Shown one piece after another: positions 12,674-19,931 of a stretch of DNA of 25,318 bases (position 1 is the stretch's first letter; the number at the start of each line of letters is the position of its first letter). Under the pieces are notes generated by a model. That model was not told where the DNA came from. It saw only the letters and a list, made by a program, of their open reading frames with translations, and searched no databases. A program made the translations under genes and the position numbers. Source of the DNA: JBFKPQ01 sp041628225 (GTDB taxonomy: Bacteria > Actinomycetota > Acidimicrobiia > Spongiisociales > JAENVV01); contig JBFKPQ010000019.1 in the NCBI GenBank assembly GCA_041628225.1, forward strand, positions 1 to 25,318, written 5' to 3'.

Positions 12674-14665
12674 TTACTGCTGACCGACGAGGTCAGGCGT
12701 ACCCAGCCAGTTCTGGACACCGTCGAGGGTGTCGGTGAACGGGAACTGGAGCGTGTTGCGGTAGGCCTCGAGGATCGGTGTCGTGAACAGCACCACGTAG
12801 GGCACGTCACGAGCGACGATCGCGTCCATCTGCTGGACGAGATCGCGGGCCACCTCGAGCTCCGTCGCCTCGTTGAACTGCGCAGCGAGTGCATCGAACT
12901 CGTCGTTGCAGTAACCCGGGGTGTTGAAACCGCCGGTGGCGGAATCACCCGAGCACTCGAAGAACGCCGTCACGTGATCCGGGAAGATGCCCACACCCCA
13001 ACCGAGGATGTACATGTCCCAGTCGACCGGTCCGAAGACACGGTCCACGATGACGTTGAAGCCGGTCGGCTCGGCGCTCACGGGGATGCCGAGGTCGTTG
13101 GCCCAGTCTTCGATGAACAGCGAGTAGGTCGCACGCAGCGGGTCGTAACCCGGTCCCGGAGCGAGCAGCGTCAACTCGGGGACGGACTCGCCGCCCGGAC
13201 CGCGCAGACCCTCACCCTTCGGGATGACGTCACGGTTGCCCTCGTCCCAACCCGGCTCGGTCGTCCACGTCCATCCACCGTCCTTGAGGATCTGGATGGC
13301 CGAGGCGACACGCTCGGACTGGCTCTGTCCGGCACACCAGGCTTCGATGTCCTGGTTGGCCCAGTAGGCGGCACCCGGGGGCACCGTGGAGTCGAGCGGC
13401 ACGGCGACGCCCTGGAGGACGTTGTTCGCCATGAACTCCTTGTCGATCATGCAGGCGACGGCCTGACGGAACGACGTGTCGGACATCGGGAACTTGCGGG
13501 TGTTGAACGACAGGTACCGGAAGCCGGCAGCCGGGTTCGAGATGACCTCGAGGTCGCCGGCGGCGAGCACCTGGCCCTGGAGACCGCGCTGGAGGCCCAG
13601 CGGGGTGATCCAGTAGTCGACATCACCTTCGGTGAGTGCCAGTACGGCCTGGTCCTGTCCGCCGTACACCGAGAACAGCGTCTCGGAAGCGAACGGGCCG
13701 GTCGTGTAGTCGGCGATGACGTCGCCACCTGGCGTGCCACCCCAGTTCTCGGTGGTTCCATCGGGTGAGGTCCACTCGACGGCTCCGTTGGCGTAGACCG
13801 TCGTCTGCGCTCCGCGGTCGTAGTAGTCGGCCACGGCGACGTTGCGGGCGAACGAGCCCTCTTCGCGGCCGGCGTATGCCATACCGCTGGCGGAAGGCAT
13901 GCCTTCGCCAGAAGCCGTCTCGACATCTTCGAGCGAAGCAGCCCCGGCAATCACGTCTGCCCAGAAGTGCTCCGGGAAGACCGGACCCTGCGCGGCACCG
14001 AACTGCCAGAGGGCGAGGCCTGGCTGGCCGTTCCACGTGTAGCGCACGGTGTAGTCGTCGATGGCCTCGACGCTGATGAGACCGAGCGTGAACTCGTCCT
14101 CCTCGGTGTCGGGGTCGTCGGCGGAGGCCTGCGGGTAGGCGGCCAAGAAGTTGCCGCCGAGACCGAACTCGACTGCCGTGTTGAACGTGAAGGCCACGTC
14201 GTTGGCGTCGATCGGCTCGCCGTCAGACCAGCGCTGCGTGTCGCGCAGCGGCACGTCGATGACCCAGTTGTCACCATCTGCCTCACCGATGGGCGGGTCG
14301 GCCGGCAGGGCCAGCGACGGCGCCAGCGTGTAGGTCGGGGCGATCTGCCCGTAGACCGAGGCGACGGAACCGGCCAGCAAGTACTGGTTGTACACGCTGT
14401 TCTCGGTGTCGTACCACGCCCACACATTGTCGGTCGTAAAGTCTTCGATCACTGCGATCTTGTACTCGAATCCCTCAACGGTCGGGGCGGCCGTCGTAGC
14501 CGGTGAATCACCGGTCGTGGTCGCAGGCGCCGCCGTCGTGGCGGGCGTTTGTCCCGTATCGCCTTCGGTCGTCGAGGTGGATTCCGTGCCGCACGCCGCC
14601 GCGATCATGGCAAAGACTGCCAGAATCGCCACGAGGCGCCAACGGAAGTTCGATGAGGATCTCAC
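12674..14665 (-). CDS. Extracellular solute-binding lipoprotein, family 5 (peptide type)
   Basis: A 663-residue lipoprotein receptor for the peptide-type importer encoded downstream. It has a signal peptide with lipobox IAAAC, so Cys25 would be lipidated. A Thr/Ala/Pro-rich linker follows (about 27-62, with imperfect PATTAAP repeats), then the SBP_bac_5 fold with WSDGEPIDANDVAFTF, a family hallmark, and RYLSFNTRKFPMSDTSFRQAV. The product is larger than typical DppA/OppA (about 530-560 residues). Start choice: GGAGG at 14674-14678 lies 8 nt before GTG 14665. The earlier GTG at 14680 would place this site inside the coding region and has no SD of its own. The resulting MRSSSNFRWRLV opening is a normal signal peptide. 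A promoter and a structured leader lie upstream, and a strong hairpin lies downstream. Ligand is unknown; oligopeptides are the family default. Confidence 0.93.
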   Translation of the reverse strand: MRSSSNFRWRLVAILAVFAMIAAACGTESTSTTEGDTGQTPATTAAPATTTGDSPATTAAPTVEGFEYKIAVIEDFTTDNVWAWYDTENSVYNQYLLAGSVASVYGQIAPTYTLAPSLALPADPPIGEADGDNWVIDVPLRDTQRWSDGEPIDANDVAFTFNTAVEFGLGGNFLAAYPQASADDPDTEEDEFTLGLISVEAIDDYTVRYTWNGQPGLALWQFGAAQGPVFPEHFWADVIAGAASLEDVETASGEGMPSASGMAYAGREEGSFARNVAVADYYDRGAQTTVYANGAVEWTSPDGTTENWGGTPGGDVIADYTTGPFASETLFSVYGGQDQAVLALTEGDVDYWITPLGLQRGLQGQVLAAGDLEVISNPAAGFRYLSFNTRKFPMSDTSFRQAVACMIDKEFMANNVLQGVAVPLDSTVPPGAAYWANQDIEAWCAGQSQSERVASAIQILKDGGWTWTTEPGWDEGNRDVIPKGEGLRGPGGESVPELTLLAPGPGYDPLRATYSLFIEDWANDLGIPVSAEPTGFNVIVDRVFGPVDWDMYILGWGVGIFPDHVTAFFECSGDSATGGFNTPGYCNDEFDALAAQFNEATELEVARDLVQQMDAIVARDVPYVVLFTTPILEAYRNTLQFPFTDTLDGVQNWLGTPDLVGQQ

Positions 14666-14673
14666 CGTATTGT

Positions 14674-14678
14674 CCTCC
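14674..14678 (-). promoter_or_regulatory. Ribosome binding site deciding the binding-protein start
   Basis: GGAGG lies 8 nt before the GTG at 14665. Because it sits inside the longer frame opened by GTG 14680, it argues for the shorter protein. Confidence 0.65.
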
Positions 14679-14702
14679 ACTTTCGTCCAGGGTTGCTTCT
14701 GC

Positions 14703-14735
14703 GTTCGCCGAGCATCCGAATCCGAGGATGCGAAC
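14703..14735 (-). other. Hairpin in the leader of the binding-protein mRNA
   Basis: GCATCC (14712-14717) and GGATGC (14726-14731) form a 6-bp stem with an 8-nt loop. Outer GTTC and GAAC bases extend it across a small bulge. It lies about 40-70 nt before the start codon in the predicted leader. It could be a DNA operator or an RNA structure; I recognise no riboswitch class. Confidence 0.4.
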
Positions 14736-14782
14736 TCCCAGCTGCGGCAGCGACCCGCGCGCAGAACGCGCGAGATAGATGG

Positions 14783-14812
14783 AGATTAGGTGGTCGAGAC
14801 GCCTGGGTGCAA
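14783..14812 (-). promoter_or_regulatory. Candidate promoter of the peptide-transporter operon
   Basis: The minus strand reads TTGCAC (14807-14812), an 18-bp spacer and TAATCT (14783-14788). Both boxes keep the key sigma-70 bases. The start would be near 14776, giving a leader of about 110 nt that includes the hairpin at 14703-14735. No other gene start uses this position, and it faces away from the tRNA promoter. Confidence 0.5.
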
Positions 14813-14887
14813 CCTTCCTGCGGCATCACTTCGCCCTGGATCGTTCCAACGCGGCGATCTCCCGACCGAACGAAGAGGCGGTCCCGC

Positions 14888-14893
14888 TACACT
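14888..14893 (+). promoter_or_regulatory. -10 box for tRNA-Pro
   Basis: TACACT ends 12 nt before the mature 5' end of the tRNA, giving a start at about 14900 and a very short 5' leader. No convincing -35 is visible at 17-18 bp. Confidence 0.4.
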
Positions 14894-14905
14894 CACGGCC
14901 GAACT

Positions 14906-14982
14906 CGGGCTGTGGCGCAGCTTGGTAGCGCGCTTGACTGGGGGTCAAGAGGTCGTCGGTTCAAATCCGGCCAGCCCGACCA
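14906..14982 (+). tRNA. tRNA-Pro (anticodon GGG), CCA encoded
   Basis: A 77-nt cloverleaf. The acceptor stem is CGGGCTG with CAGCCCG, discriminator A, and an encoded CCA (14980-14982). The D arm is GCGC/GCGC around AGCTTGGTA. The anticodon stem CTTGA/TCAAG encloses the loop CTGGGGG, placing GGG at 14940-14942. The T arm is GTCGG-TTCAAAT-CCGGC. GGG reads CCC and CCU proline codons. It stands alone between the peptide-transporter operon and the der group. Confidence 0.96.
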
Positions 14983-15013
14983 CCAACCTGTCGACGATGT
15001 AACCAGCATCCCC

Positions 15014-15060
15014 GACGTGGCGGATCCCACGCTTCCGTGTCGTGTCCGCGGAGGGACGTC
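15014..15060. terminator. Nested inverted repeat between convergent tRNA-Pro and lipoprotein genes
   Basis: Three nested arms pair in order: GACGT with ACGTC, GCGGA with TCCGC, and CACG with CGTG around a CTTC loop. Internal loops separate them. Located where transcripts from both sides end, it could act as a bidirectional terminator. There is no T-run on either side, so intrinsic termination would be weak. Confidence 0.35.
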
Positions 15061-15069
15061 CTCGCCCGG

Positions 15070-15435
15070 TCAGTCTGAGGTGAGTGCGGCGTCGACTTCG
15101 GCTCGCAGACGATCGAGTTCTGTGAACGTTGCCTCGAAGCCGTCGTCGGGCGGACACTCGAAGAATGATTCTTCGGCGGCCTGGAACCATTCCCGGACGG
15201 CGCGATCGATCGTACGGTCGGGTGTTGGCTCGACCTGCGTGCGCCACTCACGCAGCTGCGCCAGGGTGTCCTGACATTGCTCGTTGGACAGAGGAGGGTC
15301 GAACAGTCGGGCCGTGTCGACGGGTACCTGAGACCCCTGCCACGCGATCAACCAATCATCCTGGGAGGGTCGATCGGCGACACAGCTTCCAAGCACCAAG
15401 CCCGCCAGCGCCACGGTTGTCGCGATGCGAGTCAC
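15070..15435 (-). CDS. Small putative lipoprotein of unknown function
   Basis: A 121-residue predicted lipoprotein. The N-terminus MTRIATTVALAGLVLGSC gives lipobox VLGSC with Cys18. The mature part is acidic and helical and holds two further cysteines (EQCQD and FECPPDD) that could form a disulfide. I do not recognise the family. The GTG at 15435 lies 19 nt after the stop of the small membrane protein and has no SD. Instead a TAGCGT box ends 7 nt before the GTG, so it may be made from a leaderless transcript as well as by readthrough from der. It ends toward the tRNA gene. Codon use looks like the neighbours. It is supported as a real gene by the coherent signal peptide and lipobox; the function is open. 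Confidence 0.7.
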   Translation of the reverse strand: MTRIATTVALAGLVLGSCVADRPSQDDWLIAWQGSQVPVDTARLFDPPLSNEQCQDTLAQLREWRTQVEPTPDRTIDRAVREWFQAAEESFFECPPDDGFEATFTELDRLRAEVDAALTSD

Positions 15436-15441
15436 GACACC

Positions 15442-15447
15442 ACGCTA
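15442..15447 (-). promoter_or_regulatory. -10-like box directly before the small lipoprotein gene
   Basis: TAGCGT on the minus strand is followed by 6 nt and then the GTG start, the same spacing as the TAGCAT box in front of ispH. No -35 is visible. It is offered as a candidate leaderless promoter only. Confidence 0.3.
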
Positions 15448-15454
15448 CCGATCC

Positions 15455-15595
15455 TCAGGTGACCCATCGGTCGACCAGCCACAGAATTCCCTGCACGACG
15501 CGCCACCCCACGTAGAGCACCGCGAGCGCCACCATGAGCTTGAAGCTGAACGGGACCGGAGGTCGATCGTCGAGCGCTTCGTCGGCGTCGCTCAT
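15455..15595 (-). CDS. 46-residue single-pass membrane protein downstream of der
   Basis: A small protein with an acidic start (MSDADEALDD), a Pro-rich stretch (RPPVPFSF) and one transmembrane helix from about residue 19 to 41, ending in DRWVT. The ATG at 15595 shares ATGA with the der stop, so it is translationally coupled to der. The overlap and the clean acidic-then-hydrophobic layout support it as a real gene despite its size. The family is not recognised. Topology is probably N-in by charge near the helix end, but this is weak. Its coupling to a ribosome-assembly GTPase is the only functional hint. Confidence 0.72.
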   Translation of the reverse strand: MSDADEALDDRPPVPFSFKLMVALAVLYVGWRVVQGILWLVDRWVT

Positions 15596-16908
15596 CGATC
15601 GCCCTTCGTGCGACGTCGCGACCGCAGATGCAGCGGCGTCCCGGTGAAGTCGAACTCGGAACGGAGTCGATTGGCCACGTATCGGAGATAGTCGTCGCCG
15701 AGTTCGCCACCCGACACGAACAGAACGATCGTCGGGGGGCGGATGCCGGCCTGCACAGCGTACAGGATCTTGGGTCGACGTCCTTTGCGGACCGGTGGGG
15801 GGTGTGCCTGGGTCCAGGTCTGCATGAGCCGGTTGAGCTGGCCCGTGGGGATGCGCGTCCGACTCGACGCAAGGACCATGGCGATGGCGCGCGGCAGGCG
15901 GTGGGTGCGAGCCCCGGTCTTGGCCGACATCCGAAGCACCGGCGCCCAATCGATGAAACCCAGGCGGGTTCCGAGGGTGCGCTCGGTGGCTTCGCGCTGC
16001 TCTTCGTCGGCGAGGTCCCATTTGTTCGCCACGAGCACGATCGCCGCCCCCGCGTCGGCGGCCTCTTCTGCGATCCGCTGGTCTTGCTGCGTCACGCCCT
16101 CGGTGGCGTCGATGACGAGCAACGCCACGTCGGCGTCCGCCAGGACCCGCTTCGCTCGCTGGACGCTGTAGAACTCCGCCGACTCTTTGAGCTTGGGGGT
16201 CCGGCGCATCCCGGCCGTGTCGACGATCACGTACGGGGTGCCATCGAGTTCGACCGTCACGTCGATCGGATCGCGTGTCGTGCCCGGCACGGGAGACACC
16301 AGTACCCGATCCTCACCCACGAGACGGTTGAGCAAGGTCGACTTGCCGACGTTCGGGCGACCAACGATGGCCAATCGGGGGACCTCGTCATGGTCGGGAG
16401 CCGCCTCCCCTTCCGGCAGCAGGTCAACGATCGCATCGAGCAGGTCGCCGATGCCACGCCCATGCAACGCGCTGACCGGCCGCGGCTCACCGAGGCCGAG
16501 GCGCCACAGATCGACGAGGCCGTCCTCTTGGTCGGCCGAATCGACCTTGTTGGCGGCCAGCACCACCGGCGTCACACCCCGCACCAACTTCGCGACACCC
16601 TCGTCGTCGCCCGTGAGCGAGGTCGTGGCGTCGACGACGAACAGCACGACGTCGGCTGCGGCCACGGCCGCCTCGGCCTGACCGGAGATGTCAGCCGAGA
16701 GATGTTCTGCATCGTCGACCTGCCAACCGCCCGTGTCGATGAGCAAGAACTCCCGGCCCGCCCAATCGGAGCGGAACTCGCGCCGATCGCGGGTGATGCC
16801 GGGCTGTTCCTCGACGACCGCTTCGCGGCGGCCCAGGATCCGGTTGACGAGGGTCGATTTGCCGATGTTGGGGCGACCGACGACGGCCACCACCGGGAGA
16901 CTCTTCAT
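15592..16908 (-). CDS. der: Ribosome biogenesis GTPase Der (EngA)
   Basis: A 438-residue cytosolic protein with two tandem GTPase domains that assists 50S subunit assembly. Domain 1 has the P-loop GRPNIGKST (11-19), PGITRD, DTGG and the NKVD motif. Domain 2 has GRPNVGKST (183-191), PGTTRD, DTAG and NKWD. A KH-like C-terminal domain follows, with QAGIRPPTIVLF and a basic end (LRSRRRTKGDR). The ATG at 16908 gives the usual MKSLPVVAVVGRPN opening. A GTG eight codons earlier (16932) is possible but would lie upstream of the predicted transcription start. In mycobacteria der directly follows cmk; here ispH on the other strand separates them. Confidence 0.96.
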   Translation of the reverse strand: MKSLPVVAVVGRPNIGKSTLVNRILGRREAVVEEQPGITRDRREFRSDWAGREFLLIDTGGWQVDDAEHLSADISGQAEAAVAAADVVLFVVDATTSLTGDDEGVAKLVRGVTPVVLAANKVDSADQEDGLVDLWRLGLGEPRPVSALHGRGIGDLLDAIVDLLPEGEAAPDHDEVPRLAIVGRPNVGKSTLLNRLVGEDRVLVSPVPGTTRDPIDVTVELDGTPYVIVDTAGMRRTPKLKESAEFYSVQRAKRVLADADVALLVIDATEGVTQQDQRIAEEAADAGAAIVLVANKWDLADEEQREATERTLGTRLGFIDWAPVLRMSAKTGARTHRLPRAIAMVLASSRTRIPTGQLNRLMQTWTQAHPPPVRKGRRPKILYAVQAGIRPPTIVLFVSGGELGDDYLRYVANRLRSEFDFTGTPLHLRSRRRTKGDR

Positions 16909-16918
16909 TTCGAAAAGG

Positions 16919-16973
16919 AATGCTAGGGCCACCGGCGCCAGATCCCGGTTCGATCCGTGGCATGCCTAGCATT
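16919..16973. promoter_or_regulatory. Divergent der/ispH promoter region with 9-bp inverted -10 boxes
   Basis: AATGCTAGG (16919-16927) and CCTAGCATT (16965-16973) are perfect inverted copies in the 70-bp gap between der and ispH. Each contains a TAGCAT -10-like box facing the adjoining gene. For ispH the box ends 6 nt before the ATG, so the mRNA would be leaderless. For der 11 nt separate box and ATG, giving a leader of about 5 nt. Neither gene has a Shine-Dalgarno. No consensus -35 is visible; the repeat could alternatively be a regulator site. Confidence 0.5.
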
Positions 16974-16978
16974 GCGTC

Positions 16979-18025
16979 ATGGCAGAACGCGTCGTACTCG
17001 CCGAGCCTCGCGGCTTCTGCGCCGGAGTGGAGATGGCCATCAAAGCGCTCACCTGGATGGTGGCCGTCTTCGAGCCACCGGTGTACTGCTACCACGACAT
17101 CGTCCACAACCGATGGGTCGTCGAGGCCTTTGAAAAGGTCGGGGTGGTGTTCGTCGACGAGATCGAGGCCGTTCCGGAAGGCGCTCCGGTGATGCTGTCG
17201 GCTCACGGGTCCTCTCCCGACGTGGTGACGGGGGCTCAGGCGAGGGCAGGTGTGGTCGTGGACGCCGTGTGTCCACTCGTGACCAAGGTCCACCACGAAG
17301 TCCGCAAGCTCGCCGGGAAGGGTTTCGACATTCTCTATGTCGGCCATGAAGGCCACGACGAGGCCACCGGAACGGTGGCCGAAGCACCCGATCGCATACG
17401 GCTCATCGAACCCGAGGACGGGCTCGGCGACTTCTCCCCCGCCGACCCTGACAAGGTGGCGCTGCTGGCGCAGACGACGCTGGGCCTGTTCGAATGGGAG
17501 GAAGTACTCGAGTCTGCGCAGGAGCGGTTTCCGCAACTGCAGACAGCACGAAAGTCCGACCTCTGTTACGCCACCACGAACCGGCAAGAAGCCGTCGAAC
17601 GGTTGGCGGAGCGGTGTGACCTCGTCCTGGTCGTTGGATCCGAGACCTCCTCGAATACGAGGGCGCTCGTGCGCGTGGCTCGCCAGCGGGGCGTCGCGGC
17701 GCATCGGATCGACGACGCCGACGCCATCGACGACGAGTGGCTCGACGGCGTGACCACGGTCGGCCTGACCGCCGGAGCCTCAGCACCCGACCATCTCGTT
17801 CGCGAAGTGATCGACCGCATCGCCCCGTCCGATGGAGTGGAGTTGCTACAGGTCACCGAAGAAGGCGAATACTTCCCGCTGCCTCCGCAGCTTCGATCAT
17901 TCTTGTCGGTGCTCCAGATGGTGGTCGAGGCCGGTTTCACCGCTCGGAAGCCCGGTGAGACGGGGCTCCTCGAAGACGATCGGCGATGGACGGCGACCGA
18001 GGCACTCGCGCACATCGCCGGCTAG
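16979..18025 (+). CDS. ispH: 4-hydroxy-3-methylbut-2-enyl diphosphate reductase
   Basis: A 348-residue 4Fe-4S enzyme that makes IPP and DMAPP in the last step of the non-mevalonate isoprenoid pathway. The three cluster cysteines are present: Cys14 (PRGFCAG), Cys98 (AVCPLV) and Cys196 (DLCYATTNRQ). The catalytic-Glu motif reads GHEGHDEATGT (E128) where many relatives have GHKGHPEVEGT. The SETSSNTRAL segment corresponds to the usual S-x-S-S-N phosphate-binding motif. The ATG at 16979 has no SD but lies 6 nt after a -10-like box, suggesting leaderless expression. It is a single gene on the plus strand between two minus-strand groups. Its TAG overlaps the TAG of cmk on the other strand as CTAG. 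The C-terminal 30 residues extend past the core. Confidence 0.96.
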   Translation: MAERVVLAEPRGFCAGVEMAIKALTWMVAVFEPPVYCYHDIVHNRWVVEAFEKVGVVFVDEIEAVPEGAPVMLSAHGSSPDVVTGAQARAGVVVDAVCPLVTKVHHEVRKLAGKGFDILYVGHEGHDEATGTVAEAPDRIRLIEPEDGLGDFSPADPDKVALLAQTTLGLFEWEEVLESAQERFPQLQTARKSDLCYATTNRQEAVERLAERCDLVLVVGSETSSNTRALVRVARQRGVAAHRIDDADAIDDEWLDGVTTVGLTAGASAPDHLVREVIDRIAPSDGVELLQVTEEGEYFPLPPQLRSFLSVLQMVVEAGFTARKPGETGLLEDDRRWTATEALAHIAG

Positions 18026-18684
18026 CGCCGCCGGGCTTCAGCCGCTCCGACCACCGATGCGATCACCTCGTCCACTCCGAGATCCGACGTGTCCACGACG
18101 ACGGCGTCGTCGGCTCGCCGTAGCGGATCGGTCGCTCGACTGGCGTCCGCCTGATCGCGCCGTTCCAGATCGGATTGCACGGCCGCCACGGGCACGCCAC
18201 CGGTCTCGGCGGCCCTTCGGGCGGCTCGAACTTCGGGCCGCGCCGTCAGGAAGATCTTGAGATCCGCGGCGGGGAACACCACGGTGCCGATGTCTCGGCC
18301 TTCCACCACCCCCGACCCCCCTTGGCGATCTACCCACGACCGCTGGGCATCGACCAGTCGGCGCCGAACGTCCGGCACCGCCGACACGGCACTGACGGCC
18401 GCCGTCACCTCGTCCGAGCGGATCGCCTGACTGACGTCGTCGCCGTCGAGCGTCATGCGGCCTCCGTTGTAATCGAACTCGACCTCCTCGACGACGCCGC
18501 GGACCGCCTCCGTATCGGCCGGGTCCACGTCGCGTCGGAGCACGGCGACGGTGGCCGCCCGGTAGTAGGCACCGGTGTCGAGATGGGGAAGCCCGAGGGC
18601 CATGGCCACCGCCCTGGCCACGGTGGTCTTCCCGGATCCACCCGGCCCGTCGATGGCAACGATGAATGGCCGTTCTATGCCCAC
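18022..18684 (-). CDS. cmk: Cytidylate kinase
   Basis: A 220-residue cytosolic kinase that phosphorylates CMP/dCMP. It has P-loop GPGGSGKTT (13-21), DTGAYYRA (about 36-43), the SAVSAVPDVRRRLV segment and GRDIGTVVFP (134-143), all typical of bacterial Cmk. The LID region follows, with RRDQADASRATDPLRRADDAVVVDTS. Start: AAGGAG (18693-18698) lies 8 nt before GTG 18684, so I choose this start over the TTG at 18702, which would bury the site. It overlaps the aroA stop by 10 nt, so the two are coupled. The gene converges on ispH with only 4 shared bases, leaving no room for a terminator between them. Confidence 0.95.
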   Translation of the reverse strand: MGIERPFIVAIDGPGGSGKTTVARAVAMALGLPHLDTGAYYRAATVAVLRRDVDPADTEAVRGVVEEVEFDYNGGRMTLDGDDVSQAIRSDEVTAAVSAVSAVPDVRRRLVDAQRSWVDRQGGSGVVEGRDIGTVVFPAADLKIFLTARPEVRAARRAAETGGVPVAAVQSDLERRDQADASRATDPLRRADDAVVVDTSDLGVDEVIASVVGAAEARRR

Positions 18685-19931
18685 GAGTCGAACTCCTTCC
18701 AATACTCCGGCCAGGTCTTCCGCACGCAGTCAGGGTCGCGAATCGAGATGCCGTCGACCACGAGGCCTGCGAGCGAGAACGCCATGGCCATGCGGTGGTC
18801 GTCGTAGGTCTCGATGACCGCACCGTGGAGTCGAGCCGGCTCGATCGTCAACCTATCCGCCGTCGCCTCCGCACGTGCCCCGATTCGGCGCAACTCGGTC
18901 TCGAGCGCCGCCAGGCGATCCGTCTCCTTGACCGACAGCGTGCTGAGACCGGTCAGGGTGGTAGGCGTGCCGGCCGTTGCGGCAGCCACCGCCACGGCCA
19001 ACGCTCCATCCGGGCAGTCCGACATGTCGGCGACCGTGCCGTCGAGCCGCTCGGGACCGACGACCGTGATCGAGTCTCCGGCTCGTTCGACCCTGGCTCC
19101 CATCTGTTGCAGCACCCCCAGGACGCCGAGATCCGATTGGGTGGACGACGCCCGGATGCCCTCCACCTGGGCGGTCCCGCCGGTCATCGCGGCGGCCACC
19201 CAGCCGTAGACGGCTGCCGAGGCATCGGGCTCGATGACGAAGTCAACCGGTCGGTACGCGTTGCCGGCCGGGATGTGGATAGGTGGTCCGAGATCGACAT
19301 CCACGCCGAAGCCGGCCATGACCTCGCGCGTCGTCTCGAGGTACGAGGCGGAAGCCACCTCGCCGACACACTCGATCACGACGTCCTGCGCAGCGTAGGG
19401 AGCCACCATCATGATCGCCGACACCGGCTGCGACGACCGCCGGGCGTCCACGACGACTCGGCCGCCGATCAGTCGGGGTCCGGCCACCTCGAGCGGCGCT
19501 CCGCCCGACGCGCCCATCGGCACGACATGCGCACCAAGGTCAGCGAGCGCGGCGACGAGCTCACCGATGGGGCGTTCCCGGAGGCGCGCTCCCCCGTCGA
19601 TGATGGACGTACCGGTTGCCACCGTGAGCGCGGCGGTCACGAACCGCAGCGTCGTGCCCGACAGCCGTGCGTCCAACGGCGTCCTCGACTCACCGAGGTG
19701 ACCTCCGTCCACGAGCCACACGCCGTCACCGCGGTCGACGGAGACGCCGAGCGCACCGAGACAACCCACCATGGCCTCCGTGTCGTCGCTGAGGAGTGCG
19801 CCAAACAGACGGCTGCGGCCGGGGGCGAGTGCAGCACAGACGAGTGCGCGATTCGTGATGCTCTTGGAGCCGGGAGGGCGGAACCTGATGTCGAGGTGCC
19901 GGCGCGGCAGAATCGACTTCATCTCAGACAC
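18675..19931 (-). CDS. aroA: 3-phosphoshikimate 1-carboxyvinyltransferase (EPSP synthase)
   Basis: A 418-residue enzyme that joins phosphoenolpyruvate to shikimate-3-phosphate in the chorismate pathway. It shows the PGSKSITNRAL motif (20-30; Lys23, Arg28), the SGTTLRF segment with Arg96, RRSSQPVSAIMM (shikimate-3-phosphate site), PDASAAVYG with the catalytic Asp, SVKETDRLAAL and YDDHRMAMAFSLAGL. The PEP segment SGTTLRF differs from the GNAGTAMRPL type seen in E. coli and is common in actinobacterial sequences. The start is GTG 19931 with GAGG about 6-7 nt upstream, rather than ATG 19922, which is too far from that site. It overlaps the pseudouridine synthase stop by 8 nt. Its place between rluB and cmk differs from mycobacteria. 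Confidence 0.96.
   Translation of the reverse strand: MSEMKSILPRRHLDIRFRPPGSKSITNRALVCAALAPGRSRLFGALLSDDTEAMVGCLGALGVSVDRGDGVWLVDGGHLGESRTPLDARLSGTTLRFVTAALTVATGTSIIDGGARLRERPIGELVAALADLGAHVVPMGASGGAPLEVAGPRLIGGRVVVDARRSSQPVSAIMMVAPYAAQDVVIECVGEVASASYLETTREVMAGFGVDVDLGPPIHIPAGNAYRPVDFVIEPDASAAVYGWVAAAMTGGTAQVEGIRASSTQSDLGVLGVLQQMGARVERAGDSITVVGPERLDGTVADMSDCPDGALAVAVAAATAGTPTTLTGLSTLSVKETDRLAALETELRRIGARAEATADRLTIEPARLHGAVIETYDDHRMAMAFSLAGLVVDGISIRDPDCVRKTWPEYWKEFDSWA
18693..18698 (-). promoter_or_regulatory. Ribosome binding site deciding the cmk start
   Basis: AAGGAG lies 8 nt before GTG 18684 and inside the end of aroA. It rules against the in-frame TTG at 18702. Confidence 0.6.

Noticed and set aside
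12530..13768. Plus-strand open frame of 412 codons
   Set aside because: Antisense to the binding-protein gene; composition is that of a shadow frame and no motif is seen.
14666..14680. Longer binding-protein start at GTG 14680
   Set aside because: Would place the only good ribosome binding site inside the coding region.
14983..15069. Possible second tRNA or attachment site beside tRNA-Pro
   Set aside because: No cloverleaf and no repeat of the tRNA 3' end was seen in the window; the XerD gene is chromosomal by synteny, so no integrated element is implied.
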